Numbered from the stretch's first letter, positions 32,833-42,168 are shown. The stretch is DNA of 64,000 nt from Runella defluvii (GCF_014195535.1 NZ_JACIBY010000003.1:438440-502439); one strand, 5' to 3'. The notes: a model not told the origin generated them from the sequence alone. Numbers and translations are program-made.

Positions 32833-35352
32833 ATGTCAGAAAACACCAGCAACATTATCCCAATTAACATCGAGGAGGAGATGCGGACGGCCTACATTGA
32901 CTATTCAATGTCGGTAATTATCTCGCGTGCCCTTCCCGATGCCCGCGACGGACTCAAGCCCGTCCACCGACGGGTGCTTTATGCTATGTTTGAATCGGGC
33001 TTCCTGCACAATCGCCCCTACAAAAAATCGGCACGTACGGTCGGGGACGTAATGGCGAAGTATCACCCACACGGGGATTCGTCCATTTACGATACCATGG
33101 TTCGTATGGCGCAACCTTGGTCGTTACGCTATCCATTGATTGATGGTCAAGGAAACTTTGGTTCGTTAGATGGAGATTCGCCCGCAGCGATGCGTTATAC
33201 CGAGTCACGTCTCAAGCGCATTGCAGAAGAAATGCTGGTGGATATCAACAAAGATACCGTCAATTTTCAACCAAACTACGACGATTCGGACGAAGAGCCA
33301 AGTGTTCTTCCTGCCAAACTTCCCAACTTGCTCCTCAATGGTTCATCAGGGATTGCGGTAGGTATGGCGACTAACATGGCACCTCACAACCTCACCGAGG
33401 TTCTTGATGGTACCATCGCCTACATTGATAACAACGATATTACCGTTTCTGAATTAATCCAGTACGTCAAAGCGCCAGATTTCCCAACAGGTGCGATTAT
33501 TTACGGATACCAGGGGGTTCGTTCTGCTTACGAAACAGGGCGTGGGCGCGTAGTGATGCGTGCAGTGGCAACTTTTGAACAAACCAAAACGGGACGCGAG
33601 CAAATCGTAGTGACTGAAATTCCGTACATGGTCAATAAAGCAGATATGATTAAACGTATCGCTGATTTGGTCAATGAGAAAAAATTAGAGGGAATTTCAG
33701 CCATTCGCGATGAATCTGACCGCGAAGGTGTTCGTATCGTATTTGAGTTGAAAAAAGACAGTATCCCAAATATTGTTTTAAACCACTTGTACAAATACAC
33801 CCCATTGCAGTCTTCGTTTAGCATCAATAACGTTGCGCTTGTAAAAGGACGTCCTGCACTGCTCAATCTCAAAGACCTAATCAAATACTACGTTGAACAC
33901 CGTTTAGAGGTTGTGACGCGTCGTACGCAATTTGAACTCAAAGAGGCAGAGAAACGGGCACACATTTTACAAGGTTTGTTGATTGCCTTAGACAATTTAG
34001 ATGCGGTCATCAGCCTTATCCGTAGTGCCCGTGACCCAGAAACCGCCCGTAATGGTTTGATTGAGCAATTCAGTTTAAGCGAAGCCCAAGCTAGAGCCAT
34101 TCTCGATATGCGTCTTCAACGTTTGACGGGTATGGAGCGTGATAAAATCATTCTTGAGTACGATGAGTTGATGAAGTTAATTGCTGATTTACTGGATATT
34201 TTGGCAAATGAACCTCGTAAATTCCAAGTTATCAAGGACGAGCTTGCCGAGCTTCGGGCACGATACGGCGACGAAAGACGCTCAAAAATTGAGTACGCTG
34301 CCGAAGAGTTTGCCGATGAGGACATGATTGCGGACGAAGAAATGTTGATTACCATTTCGCACCAAGGTTACGTTAAGCGTACCCCTTTGAGTGAGTACCG
34401 TACCCAGGGCAGGGGAGGAGTGGGGTCTCGTGGAGTTACTACCAAAGACGATGACTTTACCGAACATTTGTTTTCGGCAACTATGTTGAACTACCTTTTG
34501 ATTTTTACTGAGTTTGGTCGTTTATATTGGCTAAAAGTGTATGAAATCCCCGAAGGTTCAAAAGTATCAAAAGGCCGACCTATTCAAAATCTTATCAACA
34601 TTGAATCGGGTGATAAAGTACGTGCCGTAATCAACGTGCGTACGTTAAGTGATGCAGATTACATCAATAACAATTACTTGATTATGTGTACCGAATCGGG
34701 TACCATCAAGAAAACCCTCCTAGAGGCCTATTCACGTCCACGGGTTAATGGAATCATCGCCATCTCAATCAATGAGGGAGATCGCTTGTTGGATGTAGCC
34801 CTAACCAATGGTGATAACGAAATTGTCATTGCCTCAAAAGAAGGTAAAGCCGTTCGATTCCACGAAAGCCGCGTTCGTCCGATGGGTCGTACCGCAGCTG
34901 GAGTAAAAGGGATAGAATTGGGTGAAGAAGGAAACAACAAAGCGATTGGTATGCTTTGCGTGAGTGGTACTGATAAGCAACTTTTGGTAGTTTCAGAAAA
35001 TGGGTACGGAAAACGTTCGCCAATCGAAGATTATCGGGTTACCAACCGTGGAGCAAAAGGGGTAACTACCCTCAACATCACTGATAAAGTTGGAAACCTT
35101 GTTGCCATCAAAGAAGTGAGCGAAACCGATGATTTGATGATTATCAACCGTTCTGGCATTGCCATTCGGATGTCGGTTCAAGAAATTCGGGTGGCAGGTC
35201 GCAATACCCAAGGGGTTCGCCTTATCAAACTCAGCGACAGTGACGAAATTTCGTCGGTTACTCGGATTGAAAAAGATGAATTGGAGGAAGAAGAAGGGTT
35301 GATAGCGGACAACACCACTGAAGCACCTGAATCAACCGAAACGACTGAATAA
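32833..35352 (+). CDS. gyrA: DNA gyrase subunit A
   Basis: An 839-residue type IIA topoisomerase subunit that cuts and rejoins DNA during negative supercoiling. The catalytic tyrosine is Y122 ([10 protein letters not shown]). The quinolone-determining region reads [11 protein letters not shown] with S83 and D87, the same residues and numbers as sensitive E. coli GyrA. The C-terminal half has the six-bladed pinwheel, including the GyrA-box-like segment [10 protein letters not shown] near 517-526, and an acidic tail. The promoter at 32775-32806 drives it, and a TPR gene follows 70 bp downstream. Confidence 0.97.
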   Translation: MSENTSNIIPINIEEEMRTAYIDYSMSVIISRALPDARDGLKPVHRRVLYAMFESGFLHNRPYKKSARTVGDVMAKYHPHGDSSIYDTMVRMAQPWSLRYPLIDGQGNFGSLDGDSPAAMRYTESRLKRIAEEMLVDINKDTVNFQPNYDDSDEEPSVLPAKLPNLLLNGSSGIAVGMATNMAPHNLTEVLDGTIAYIDNNDITVSELIQYVKAPDFPTGAIIYGYQGVRSAYETGRGRVVMRAVATFEQTKTGREQIVVTEIPYMVNKADMIKRIADLVNEKKLEGISAIRDESDREGVRIVFELKKDSIPNIVLNHLYKYTPLQSSFSINNVALVKGRPALLNLKDLIKYYVEHRLEVVTRRTQFELKEAEKRAHILQGLLIALDNLDAVISLIRSARDPETARNGLIEQFSLSEAQARAILDMRLQRLTGMERDKIILEYDELMKLIADLLDILANEPRKFQVIKDELAELRARYGDERRSKIEYAAEEFADEDMIADEEMLITISHQGYVKRTPLSEYRTQGRGGVGSRGVTTKDDDFTEHLFSATMLNYLLIFTEFGRLYWLKVYEIPEGSKVSKGRPIQNLINIESGDKVRAVINVRTLSDADYINNNYLIMCTESGTIKKTLLEAYSRPRVNGIIAISINEGDRLLDVALTNGDNEIVIASKEGKAVRFHESRVRPMGRTAAGVKGIELGEEGNNKAIGMLCVSGTDKQLLVVSENGYGKRSPIEDYRVTNRGAKGVTTLNITDKVGNLVAIKEVSETDDLMIINRSGIAIRMSVQEIRVAGRNTQGVRLIKLSDSDEISSVTRIEKDELEEEEGLIADNTTEAPESTETTE

Positions 35353-35422
35353 CAATAAACCTAACGAGTATCCGTTTTTTGCACAAATTTTCAACTTAAC
35401 ACTTAACACAACGAATCCAAAA

Positions 35423-36862
35423 ATGAAGAAGCTGTTTTTAATGTCTGCTTTCGGATTGTTTACCGTTTCTGCCTCGGCTCAGGTGGACAAACTTTTGTTA
35501 GAGCAAAAGAAAAAAGACAAAGAGAAAAGTGATAAAGCAATTGCAGATCCAAAAGCGGCTGCAAAATCTTCAACCTGGTTAGATCGCGGTAAGCTCTATG
35601 ATGAAATCGCTCGCTTATACACAGAAATGGACTCAAGTGCTGCAATGGTGGCCTATGATTCTTTCAAAAAAGCAGTAGAGGTGGATGCGACAAAGCCAGG
35701 AAAAGTAACCAAAGAAGCCCAAAAGTTTTTAACAGGTGGTACAGATGACTCTGGTGTGAACTTGGGGCAAGCGCTTGTTAAACAAGGAGCTGAGAAGTTT
35801 CAAGTGAAGAATTATGCAGGTGCTATTAAATTTTTTACGGTAGCCCAAGAAGTTAATCCAAAAGATACCTTAGCACCATTATACGGAGCTTATAGCGCCA
35901 TGCAAAGCCAAAAAAATGATGTGGCGGCTACAATGATGGAAAGCTATATCGACAAAGGAGGTAAAGATGCCAGCAACTATTCGTTATTGGCTCAGTTATA
36001 CCGGGTAGAAAAGCAAAACGATAAGGCGCTCAAAATCCTTGAAAGAGGAATGACAGCGCTTCCAGCAAGTAAGGCTGCTTTTAAGTCAGAGCAAGTAAAT
36101 GTGTACTTGGATATGAATAAAATGACAGAAGCTAAGGCTGGTTTGAAAGAATTGATTGAGCTTGATCCTAAAAATGCCCAATATCCGTTGAACTTGGGTA
36201 TCATCAATGACAACGAAGGCGCAGTCATTGCCGCTGAAATTCGTAAATTGAAAGATGGCGCAAAAAAGACGACTAGTGTAGAACGTAAAATCAAAGATGC
36301 AGAAGAGACTGATAAGGTTTTTGCGGATGAAATTAAGCGTATTGCTGGTTTAATTGCAAAACAACCTAAAAATGCGGATTTAAAGCGCCAAAAAACTGAA
36401 GCTGAAACCAAGCAGAAGGAAAACAAAGTAGAGTGGGAAGCCGCTAAAGCAGAGTTAGCAAAAGCAAAAGAAGAAGCGGCTGCTTTGGGGGATGTAAGTG
36501 CAAAATTAGCGGATTTGACAGCCAAGCAAAATGTATCACGTGCGGCAGCTAAAGAAGCCTACGACAAAGCATTGAGCATTGATGGCAACAATTATGACGC
36601 ACTTTTCAATTTAGGCGTATTTTATTTCAACGAAGCAGTTGAAATGAAAGCTGTGGTTGATGCGATGGACATGAAAGACTACAACACGAAAGGTAAAGAA
36701 GTAGAAGCCAAAGTGTGTGGTAAATTTAAGCAAGCACAACCTTACTTCGTGAAGGCAAAAGCCATCAAAGAAGAAGAGCAAGTGGTAGAGATTATGAAGC
36801 AATTGGATACTATTTTGAAGCAATTTGAAGAGAAAAAAGTTGTTTGTGAAGAAGCAAAATAA
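35423..36862 (+). CDS. Exported TPR/coiled-coil protein
   Basis: A 479-residue protein with signal peptide (to SASAQ, residue 20). The N-terminal and central parts contain TPR-type helices (GAEKFQVKNYAGAIKFFTVAQEVNPKDTLA in outline). Residues about 280-375 are a lysine/glutamate-rich coiled coil (KQKENKVEWEAAKAELAKAKEEAAAL), and the C-terminal TPRs contain a cysteine pair (VCGKF, VVCEEAK). A periplasmic scaffold is inferred. The gyrA-TPR order is common in this phylum. A strong terminator follows. Confidence 0.8.
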   Translation: MKKLFLMSAFGLFTVSASAQVDKLLLEQKKKDKEKSDKAIADPKAAAKSSTWLDRGKLYDEIARLYTEMDSSAAMVAYDSFKKAVEVDATKPGKVTKEAQKFLTGGTDDSGVNLGQALVKQGAEKFQVKNYAGAIKFFTVAQEVNPKDTLAPLYGAYSAMQSQKNDVAATMMESYIDKGGKDASNYSLLAQLYRVEKQNDKALKILERGMTALPASKAAFKSEQVNVYLDMNKMTEAKAGLKELIELDPKNAQYPLNLGIINDNEGAVIAAEIRKLKDGAKKTTSVERKIKDAEETDKVFADEIKRIAGLIAKQPKNADLKRQKTEAETKQKENKVEWEAAKAELAKAKEEAAALGDVSAKLADLTAKQNVSRAAAKEAYDKALSIDGNNYDALFNLGVFYFNEAVEMKAVVDAMDMKDYNTKGKEVEAKVCGKFKQAQPYFVKAKAIKEEEQVVEIMKQLDTILKQFEEKKVVCEEAK

Positions 36863-36885
36863 CCAAAATTAACTTCATTAAAATT

Positions 36886-36916
36886 AAAAAGCAGCATCTG
36901 AACGATGCTGCTTTTT
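36886..36916 (+). terminator. Rho-independent terminator
   Basis: A perfect 13-bp stem (36886-36898 with 36904-36916, core GCAGCATC/GATGCTGC) ending in a T run, 23 bp after the TPR gene. The A run on the other side lets it serve the convergent gene too. Confidence 0.88.
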
Positions 36917-36938
36917 TTGTGCGTGGGAGGGGAGGGGG

Positions 36939-37298
36939 CTAATGTAAAACCTTGATTTCTTGGATATTAATCTCGTCAAATTCGGGAGTTTTACCCCAGC
37001 CACACGTGACTTTTTTCTTCTTCCCAGTGAGTTCAAAGCTCATTTCGACTTCCAGAACGTAAATACCATATTGATCTTTTGCTTGCGAGATTAAGGCGTT
37101 TACTTTCTCATTAGAAGCATCGTTGGCAACATAGGAGCCAATTTCATCGGTCAAATTTACTTCAAAGTGCCAGCCACAGCCATCAACTGCGAGTGCATTG
37201 ACAAGTTTTGCTTTTGTCAAAACATGGTTAGGATTTACATCAGACTGACAAGCCGTTATCAAAATGCCTAAAAATAAGGTGATTATGATGGTTTTCAT
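36939..37298 (-). CDS. Unrecognised small lipoprotein
   Basis: A 119-residue protein with lipoprotein signal (LITAC, C17). Two further cysteines sit in similar settings, DGCGWHFEV and VTCGWGKTP, and probably form a disulfide. The remainder is beta-rich. No family was recognised. A minus-strand -7-like box (CAAAATTA on the plus strand, 37316-37323) lies 18 bp before its start. It is convergent with the TPR gene. Confidence 0.65.
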   Translation of the reverse strand: MKTIIITLFLGILITACQSDVNPNHVLTKAKLVNALAVDGCGWHFEVNLTDEIGSYVANDASNEKVNALISQAKDQYGIYVLEVEMSFELTGKKKKVTCGWGKTPEFDEINIQEIKVLH

Positions 37299-37528
37299 GG
37301 GAATATGTAATGGTTCAAAATTAGTTTATACAAAGTAAGAGAAAGACGTGTTTTTGTATAAAAAGGTTGTAAATACAGTGCATTTAAGGCAGAGGTTAGA
37401 ATAGTAAATGTTTTATTTAACATAATGTAAATTATAATACATTTATTTCTTTCTCTTTACAGGTAACTATAGGATAAAATAACAATATATAGGTACAATA
37501 GAATAGAGATAATGGTGTAAAAACTTAT

Positions 37529-38137
37529 TTGAAAAAAACGACCAAGAATGTCAAGAAGCGTCGTCAGCAAATGCCGATGCCAACGGATATTCAGGATTAT
37601 TTTTTTAATAGCGACTCAGCGAGCGCTTATGAAAAAGCCCAAGAACATTTTCCCGTTGAGCAAAACCAGAGCATTCGACATCTTCATGGAAAGTACGAAC
37701 GGTATTACTTAGATGAAGAGCGAAAATTAATTATCAAGGATTTGGTAAGTATAGGCTCCGACGGTAAAGTGATTGTACGGTCGTTGAACGGGATTTATAA
37801 AGGAACGGGAACGTATTTTATGAATGCGACGCTCTCCATCAATTTGGTATCGATTAATGACGCGGAATCTTTCTGCGCCCAGCTACTGGCCTACGTAGGT
37901 CGGTTTAGCTACGATGACATTGAGTGCCTTTATACCATTTGTTCGACCATTGATGGGCATAATGTTCCTATTGCTCGAATGGAGGTTTTGCTGCCTGCCG
38001 ATACTTTTGGATTGTTACCCGAGCACATCAAACTTGATTCGCAAGGTTTTTATAAATTGAACTTTAAATACCCGCATCTCTTAAAAATTTTACAAGCGCG
38101 GCAGTTGCGTTCTCAAGGGCGTGTTACCTGGCCCTAA
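37529..38137 (+). CDS. Unrecognised 202-residue cytoplasmic protein
   Basis: The frame starts with TTG at 37529 (MKKTTKNVKKRRQQ), and the first ATG is at 37571 (MPMPTDIQDYFF); either is possible. There is no signal peptide and no membrane segment. The N-terminus is very basic in the longer form, and the body mixes helices and strands (IRHLHGKYERYYLDEERKLIIKDLVSIGSDGKVIVRSLNGIYKG in outline). No family or catalytic motif was recognised. Both flanks are AT-rich with no close neighbours. Confidence 0.6.
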   Translation: MKKTTKNVKKRRQQMPMPTDIQDYFFNSDSASAYEKAQEHFPVEQNQSIRHLHGKYERYYLDEERKLIIKDLVSIGSDGKVIVRSLNGIYKGTGTYFMNATLSINLVSINDAESFCAQLLAYVGRFSYDDIECLYTICSTIDGHNVPIARMEVLLPADTFGLLPEHIKLDSQGFYKLNFKYPHLLKILQARQLRSQGRVTWP

Positions 38138-38205
38138 ACCCCACTCTTCTACCCTTTTGAAGTGAAAAAAATAAGCTATTGATAATGAGATAGTTATGTA
38201 TTCAC

Positions 38206-38238
38206 GTGGAACATTTGTGAAACATGTGTGAAACTATT
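38206..38238 (+). repeat. Three 11-bp tandem iterons
   Basis: GTGGAACATTT, GTGAAACATGT and GTGAAACTATT follow one another without gap, one helical turn apart. The spacing suits a protein binding repeatedly to one DNA face. Confidence 0.55.
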
Positions 38239-38535
38239 ATTTGTAATAGTCTGATAGCTAGTGTATTATGAAGTATTTGTACTGTTTCATGAACATAAAG
38301 TCTATTTAGTCTGCATATTAATATTTTTTAATAATTTGATGATAGAATGCTCCCCCATTGAGGATAAAAGCAAACACATTTTTTAGCAAAGCAATGCGGT
38401 TTGATAACTTTCAAATAATCAATAAAGAGCCACCTAAGCGATTTAATCATAAAAGGAATCCATTTTTATATCTTGATATTTTTAACCGTTTTATGGGCTT
38501 AAAAAGTTAAATAAAACTGATTCCAAATCAAGATT

Positions 38536-38586
38536 CGCAAGCGCTTTTGGTAGATACTTTTAAAGTTAAAATCAAAAGCGCTTGCG
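38536..38586. terminator. Perfect 14-bp inverted repeat after the XRE gene
   Basis: Arms CGCAAGCGCTTTTG (38536-38549) and its complement (38573-38586) with a 23-nt loop, 28 bp beyond the XRE-protein stop. There is no T run, so it may be a terminator, a transcript-stabilising hairpin or a binding site. Confidence 0.45.
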
Positions 38587-38614
38587 TGATAAACAGGGTA
38601 AATTGAAGCGGAAA

Positions 38615-39139
38615 CTACTGACCAAGTAATTGATTTATCTTAGAGTTAGGATCGACGGGAATTACTTGGGAACTTCCATCGTCATAAACAATGGTTATAA
38701 GCACCGCCTTGCGAGGTTTTGAAACTTCACTGGAAAACGAAGTTGCGACAGGTTCTTGCTTGATTTGTGAAGAACGAGAATCCACTGTAGCTGTAATCTT
38801 GTTCGACTTCTCTTTTTCACGCAATTCTGACGCCGTTTGTGCTTGAAGTTTTGCACCTCCATAGCCCTGATTTTCAATGAGTTTAGCTATTATTTTGTCC
38901 TCTTCAGGGGTCTGGGTTTTAAACCAATCGAAGCTGTATTTTGGGTTCCAAGCCACTATTTTCTCCAAAATGTCCTGACTTGGGCGATTTCGGTAGGCTA
39001 AGATGTGAGAAATGGTAGAACGTTGCACATCGATAGCGTCCGCAAACTGGGAAGCGTTCAAATGGTTTTCATCAAGGATTACCCGTATTTTATTATTTTT
39101 TAGAAAGCGAGTGTCGGTAAAATCGGAATAGATTGCCAT
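38615..39139 (-). CDS. XRE-type helix-turn-helix regulator
   Basis: A 174-residue DNA-binding protein. Residues about 14-70 are a Cro/CI-type HTH (NKIRVILDENHLNASQFADAIDVQRSTISHILAYRNRPSQDILEKI in outline) with recognition helix around VQRSTISHILAYR. A low-complexity Ser/Lys/Glu linker leads to a short C-terminal strand-rich tail (KAVLITIVYDDGSSQVIPVD). The promoter at 39166-39196 is overlapped by repeated TGTAAACA sites, which suggests autoregulation. The target genes are unknown. Confidence 0.85.
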   Translation of the reverse strand: MAIYSDFTDTRFLKNNKIRVILDENHLNASQFADAIDVQRSTISHILAYRNRPSQDILEKIVAWNPKYSFDWFKTQTPEEDKIIAKLIENQGYGGAKLQAQTASELREKEKSNKITATVDSRSSQIKQEPVATSFSSEVSKPRKAVLITIVYDDGSSQVIPVDPNSKINQLLGQ

Positions 39140-39143
39140 AGAA

Positions 39144-39420
39144 TTGTAAATAGTTATTATTTACACAAATGTAATAATATGTAAACAATAAACAAATATA
39201 TGTTTACATGAGTAATATAATGTTTACTAAAGTTAATTGATTTGTGGTTACAGGATGTTTACATATTTGATTTTGCGCATTTTTGTAAACACTTGTAAAT
39301 GAATGCAACTATCTCATTTATAGGCAGTTGATTTTTGTTTACGGCAATACCTTGTGTAATTGCCGTAAAATGGCCTTTTCGAGCAATTGAAAAAAATTTA
39401 CCATAATTTACTTGTAAACA
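39144..39420. promoter_or_regulatory. Cluster of TGTAAACA/TGTTTACA operator-like sites
   Basis: Sites are seen at 39179-39187 and 39201-39209 (a perfect inverted pair ATGTAAACA...TGTTTACAT), 39221-39228, 39256-39264, 39284-39291, 39294-39300, 39336-39342 and 39413-39420. There is also an imperfect palindrome TTGTAAATA...TATTTAC at 39144-39168. They are most likely targets of the adjacent XRE protein. Confidence 0.65.
39166..39196 (-). promoter_or_regulatory. Predicted promoter of the XRE gene
   Basis: Read on the minus strand: TTTG (39193-39196), a 19-nt gap, TACATTTG (39166-39173), an exact Bacteroidota promoter 27 bp before the ATG. One operator-like site lies between the two boxes and another overlaps the -7 box. 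Confidence 0.7.
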
Positions 39421-39530
39421 TTGTAATTTGGATTTATGTTTGCATCAACAATTGCTGAAGATAGCAGAGGTAATTCTCACTATTGGAAGAGTTTGCTGAC
39501 ACGACAGTAATTTTTATGGGGTAATAGCAC

Positions 39531-39563
39531 AAAAAAAGAGACACTTATAGTGTCTCTTTTTTT
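39531..39563. terminator. Bidirectional terminator by dapD
   Basis: A perfect 15-bp stem (39531-39545 with 39549-39563, core GAGACACT/AGTGTCTC) with A and T runs on both sides, 33 bp beyond the dapD stop. Confidence 0.85.
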
Positions 39564-39596
39564 ATAATGCATAATAGTCCCTCTCTCCTCGCCTGC

Positions 39597-40409
39597 TTAA
39601 ACAGCAACGTTATTTTCTCTGAGAGCATCATTAAGCGATGTTTTTAAGTCGGTACTGGCCTTTCTTTTGCCTATAATTAAAGCACATGGCACGTGATAAG
39701 TGCCCGCTGGAAAGGTTTTTGGATAACTTCCTGGAATAACCACGCAATCGTCAGGAACGTATCCTTTGTATTCGATGACGGTATCACCAGTCACATCCAA
39801 AATTTTTGAGCTACCAGTAATGGTTACTCCCGCTCCTAGAACTGCACGCTTTCCAATGTGAGCACCTTCTACTACGATACAGCGTGATCCAATAAAAGCA
39901 CCATCTTCTATAATGACAGGCGCTGCTTGTGGTGGTTCCAATACGCCACCTATTCCTACGCCTCCACTAAGGTGCACGTGCTTTCCAATTTGGGCACAAC
40001 TACCAACAGTTGCCCAAGTATCGACCATCGTGCCTTCGTCAACGTAGGCGCCGATATTAACATAAGAAGGCATGAGAATAACCCCCTTTGCTAAATACGC
40101 TCCAAAGCGTGCTACAGCTGGTGGTACGACCCGTACGGCTAAAGCGTCGTAGCCAGTTTTTAGTTTCATCTTGTCGTGGTATTCGAATATACCAACTTCC
40201 TTTAGCTCCATTTGACGGATGGGGAAATAAAGGAGGATTGCTTTCTTAATCCAGTCGTTTACTTGCCATCCTTCTGCTGTTGGTTCTGCAACTCTGATGT
40301 TTCCATCGTTTAAGGCGGTGATAACTGTTTCTACTGCCTTGATGATTTCTGGGTCTTTGGTGAGTTCTCTGTTCTCCCAAGCAGCTTCAATTTGTACTTT
40401 TTCTTTCAT
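39597..40409 (-). CDS. dapD: Tetrahydrodipicolinate N-succinyltransferase
   Basis: A 270-residue left-handed beta-helix enzyme that succinylates tetrahydrodipicolinate in the diaminopimelate/lysine pathway, using succinyl-CoA. The N-terminal helical domain is followed by hexapeptide repeats from about residue 110 to 215 (VNIGAYVDEGTMVDTWATVGSCAQIGKHVHLSGGVGIGGVLEP in outline), a stretch nearly invariant in DapD. A lone gene; the other dap genes are elsewhere. Confidence 0.95.
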   Translation of the reverse strand: MKEKVQIEAAWENRELTKDPEIIKAVETVITALNDGNIRVAEPTAEGWQVNDWIKKAILLYFPIRQMELKEVGIFEYHDKMKLKTGYDALAVRVVPPAVARFGAYLAKGVILMPSYVNIGAYVDEGTMVDTWATVGSCAQIGKHVHLSGGVGIGGVLEPPQAAPVIIEDGAFIGSRCIVVEGAHIGKRAVLGAGVTITGSSKILDVTGDTVIEYKGYVPDDCVVIPGSYPKTFPAGTYHVPCALIIGKRKASTDLKTSLNDALRENNVAV

Positions 40410-40740
40410 TCTTGATTAAAGTTGTACTTCAATTAAATTAATCTAACCTTCTGATATAGGTTTATTTAAGGTTATAACACTCTTAATTTCTTTAATATGC
40501 AAAAATGTACTTTTCTATAGGATTATATTATTTCGTTGCTTGTAAATGTGTCTTGTGGCTTTTATGTCCTTGTTCAGCGTTTCTTGCACTGTAGTTTCTG
40601 TGATACGTATGTTTCAATGCTTTTACCTTCTTTTGGGTTTATACTGTAATTTACTAATAAATACACTCTTTTCCAACTTTACGTCTGTTTTACTCTCCTA
40701 CTCTATTGTCTATTTGTATCCATTCGTTTTGGTTTATATT

Positions 40741-40925
40741 TACTAATGCTTGTTATAATCCTTTTTAGCCAAATTGTAGGTTTAGTATTTAATTTAGCAC
40801 CATTATCGACTAATTAGTAGGATTATTAGCAGTATACTAAGCGTTATGCTAAGTATTTAGCAATAATACTGCATAAATACTAAAAATACGTCTATTTGTT
40901 AGTAAAAAATACTAATATCTACTAA
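40741..40925. repeat. Cluster of TACTAA/TTAGTA motifs
   Basis: Copies at 40741-40746, 40782-40787, 40814-40819, 40835-40840, 40878-40883, 40899-40904, 40910-40915 and 40920-40925, in both orientations. The run ends about 45 bp before the gapA -33 element. Confidence 0.5.
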
Positions 40926-40969
40926 AGTGAGGTAAGCTGTTTTATCATCATATTGCTAAAAAATAATCC

Positions 40970-41001
40970 TTTAACAAATAAAAAAGAAATAAGTATCTTT
41001 G
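40970..41001 (+). promoter_or_regulatory. Predicted gapA promoter
   Basis: TTTA (40970-40973, one off TTTG), a 20-nt gap, TATCTTTG (40994-41001). Transcription would start near 41007, about 42 nt before the ATG. Confidence 0.65.
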
Positions 41002-41048
41002 CCCATGAAAGTAAATAAAGATGTCCCATTAAACCACCAAAAAGCAAA

Positions 41049-42062
41049 ATGACAAAAGTAAAAGTAGCAATCAACGGCTTTGGACGTATTGGAAGATTAG
41101 CATACCGTCAGATTTACAACATGCCAGGCATTGACGTAGTAGCTATTAATGACCTTACTAGCCCTTCTGTACTAGCCCATTTGCTAAAATACGACACAGC
41201 TCAAGGTAAATTCAACGAAACTGTTACATCTACAGATAATAGTATTATCGTTAATGGTGAAGAAGTTACTATCTATGCTCAAAGAAACCCCGCAGAAATT
41301 CCTTGGGGAGCACACGACGTGGATGTAGTATTAGAATGTACTGGTTTCTTTACTGATAAAGCCAAAGCAGAAGCACACATTACTGCTGGTGCAAAACGCG
41401 TTGTTATCAGCGCCCCTGCTACTGGTGACCTTAAAACGATTGTTTTCAACGTTAACCACTCTATCTTGGATGGTTCTGAAACAATTATTAGCTGCGCAAG
41501 CTGTACAACCAACTGCCTTGCTCCGATGGCAAAAGCATTAAACGACAACTTTGGCATCGAAATTGGTAGCATGACCACTGTTCACGCTTATACAAACGAC
41601 CAAAATACCCTTGATGCTCCTCACCCTAAAGGCGATTTGAGACGTGCTAGAGCTGCTGCCTCTAACATTGTTCCTAATAGCACAGGTGCCGCTAAAGCAA
41701 TAGGCTTAGTATTGCCTGAACTAAAAGGAAAATTGGACGGCGGTGCGCAACGTGTACCAACAATCACTGGTAGCTTAACAGAATTGACTGTTATTTTGAA
41801 TAAGAAAGTAACGCTTGAAGAAGTAAATGCTGCAATGAAAGCCGCTAGCAACGAAAGTTTCGGATACAACGAGGACGAAATCGTAAGCAGCGACATCATC
41901 GGTACTTCATTCGGTAGCTTGTTTGATGCAACGCAAACAAAAGTTGTTACAGTTGGTGACAAACAATTGGTGAAAACAGTAAGCTGGTACGATAACGAAA
42001 TGAGCTACGTAAGCCAGCTTGTTCGTACAGTTAAGTTTTTTGCACAATTGATTTCTCAATAA
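41049..42062 (+). CDS. gapA: Glyceraldehyde-3-phosphate dehydrogenase
   Basis: A 337-residue NAD-dependent glycolytic enzyme. The Rossmann motif INGFGRIGR is at 8-16, the active-site block [17 protein letters not shown] carries the catalytic cysteine (first Cys of CTTN), HAYTNDQ and [12 protein letters not shown] bind phosphates, and WYDNEMSY closes the C-terminal domain. The codon choice is strongly biased, as expected of a highly expressed gene. A 15-codon upstream frame (41005-41052) ends in an ATGA overlap with its start. Confidence 0.97.
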   Translation: MTKVKVAINGFGRIGRLAYRQIYNMPGIDVVAINDLTSPSVLAHLLKYDTAQGKFNETVTSTDNSIIVNGEEVTIYAQRNPAEIPWGAHDVDVVLECTGFFTDKAKAEAHITAGAKRVVISAPATGDLKTIVFNVNHSILDGSETIISCASCTTNCLAPMAKALNDNFGIEIGSMTTVHAYTNDQNTLDAPHPKGDLRRARAAASNIVPNSTGAAKAIGLVLPELKGKLDGGAQRVPTITGSLTELTVILNKKVTLEEVNAAMKAASNESFGYNEDEIVSSDIIGTSFGSLFDATQTKVVTVGDKQLVKTVSWYDNEMSYVSQLVRTVKFFAQLISQ

Positions 42063-42134
42063 TTCGAAAAATCCTCTCATTACATTGAGAAAAATCAGCT
42101 TTTGATTTCTATTGTAATAAGGGTTCCCTCATTT

Positions 42135-42168
42135 AAAAGGGCTTTCTCATGATTGAGAAAGCCCTTTT
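42135..42168 (+). terminator. gapA terminator
   Basis: A perfect 15-bp stem (42135-42149 with 42154-42168, core GGGCTTTCTCA/TGAGAAAGCCC) followed by a T run, 72 bp after the gapA stop. Confidence 0.9.

Larger units (their letters stand above)
38138..38614. other. 477-bp AT-rich region with iterons and a palindrome
   Basis: No credible gene. It contains three head-to-tail 11-bp units related to GTGAAACATGT (38206-38238), an inverted GTTTCAT/ATGAAC element (38283-38295), and a perfect 14-bp inverted repeat near the XRE gene end (38536-38586). Confidence 0.6.
39140..39596. other. 457-bp regulatory intergenic region
   Basis: No gene. It holds the XRE promoter, about eight TGTTTAC/GTAAACA half-sites between 39144 and 39420, and the bidirectional terminator at 39531-39563. 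The part between 39425 and 39530 shows nothing clear. Confidence 0.65.
40410..41048. other. 639-bp AT-rich regulatory region between dapD and gapA
   Basis: No convincing gene; the one 66-codon frame is low-complexity Leu/Phe/Tyr/Ser. The right half holds eight TACTAA/TTAGTA motifs between 40741 and 40925, then the gapA promoter. Confidence 0.6.

Noticed and set aside
32833-35352. Possible quinolone-resistance change in gyrA
   Set aside because: S83 and D87 are the sensitive-type residues.
40546-40746. 66-codon plus-strand frame before gapA
   Set aside because: Low-complexity Leu/Phe/Tyr/Ser composition from AT-rich DNA, no promoter and no family.
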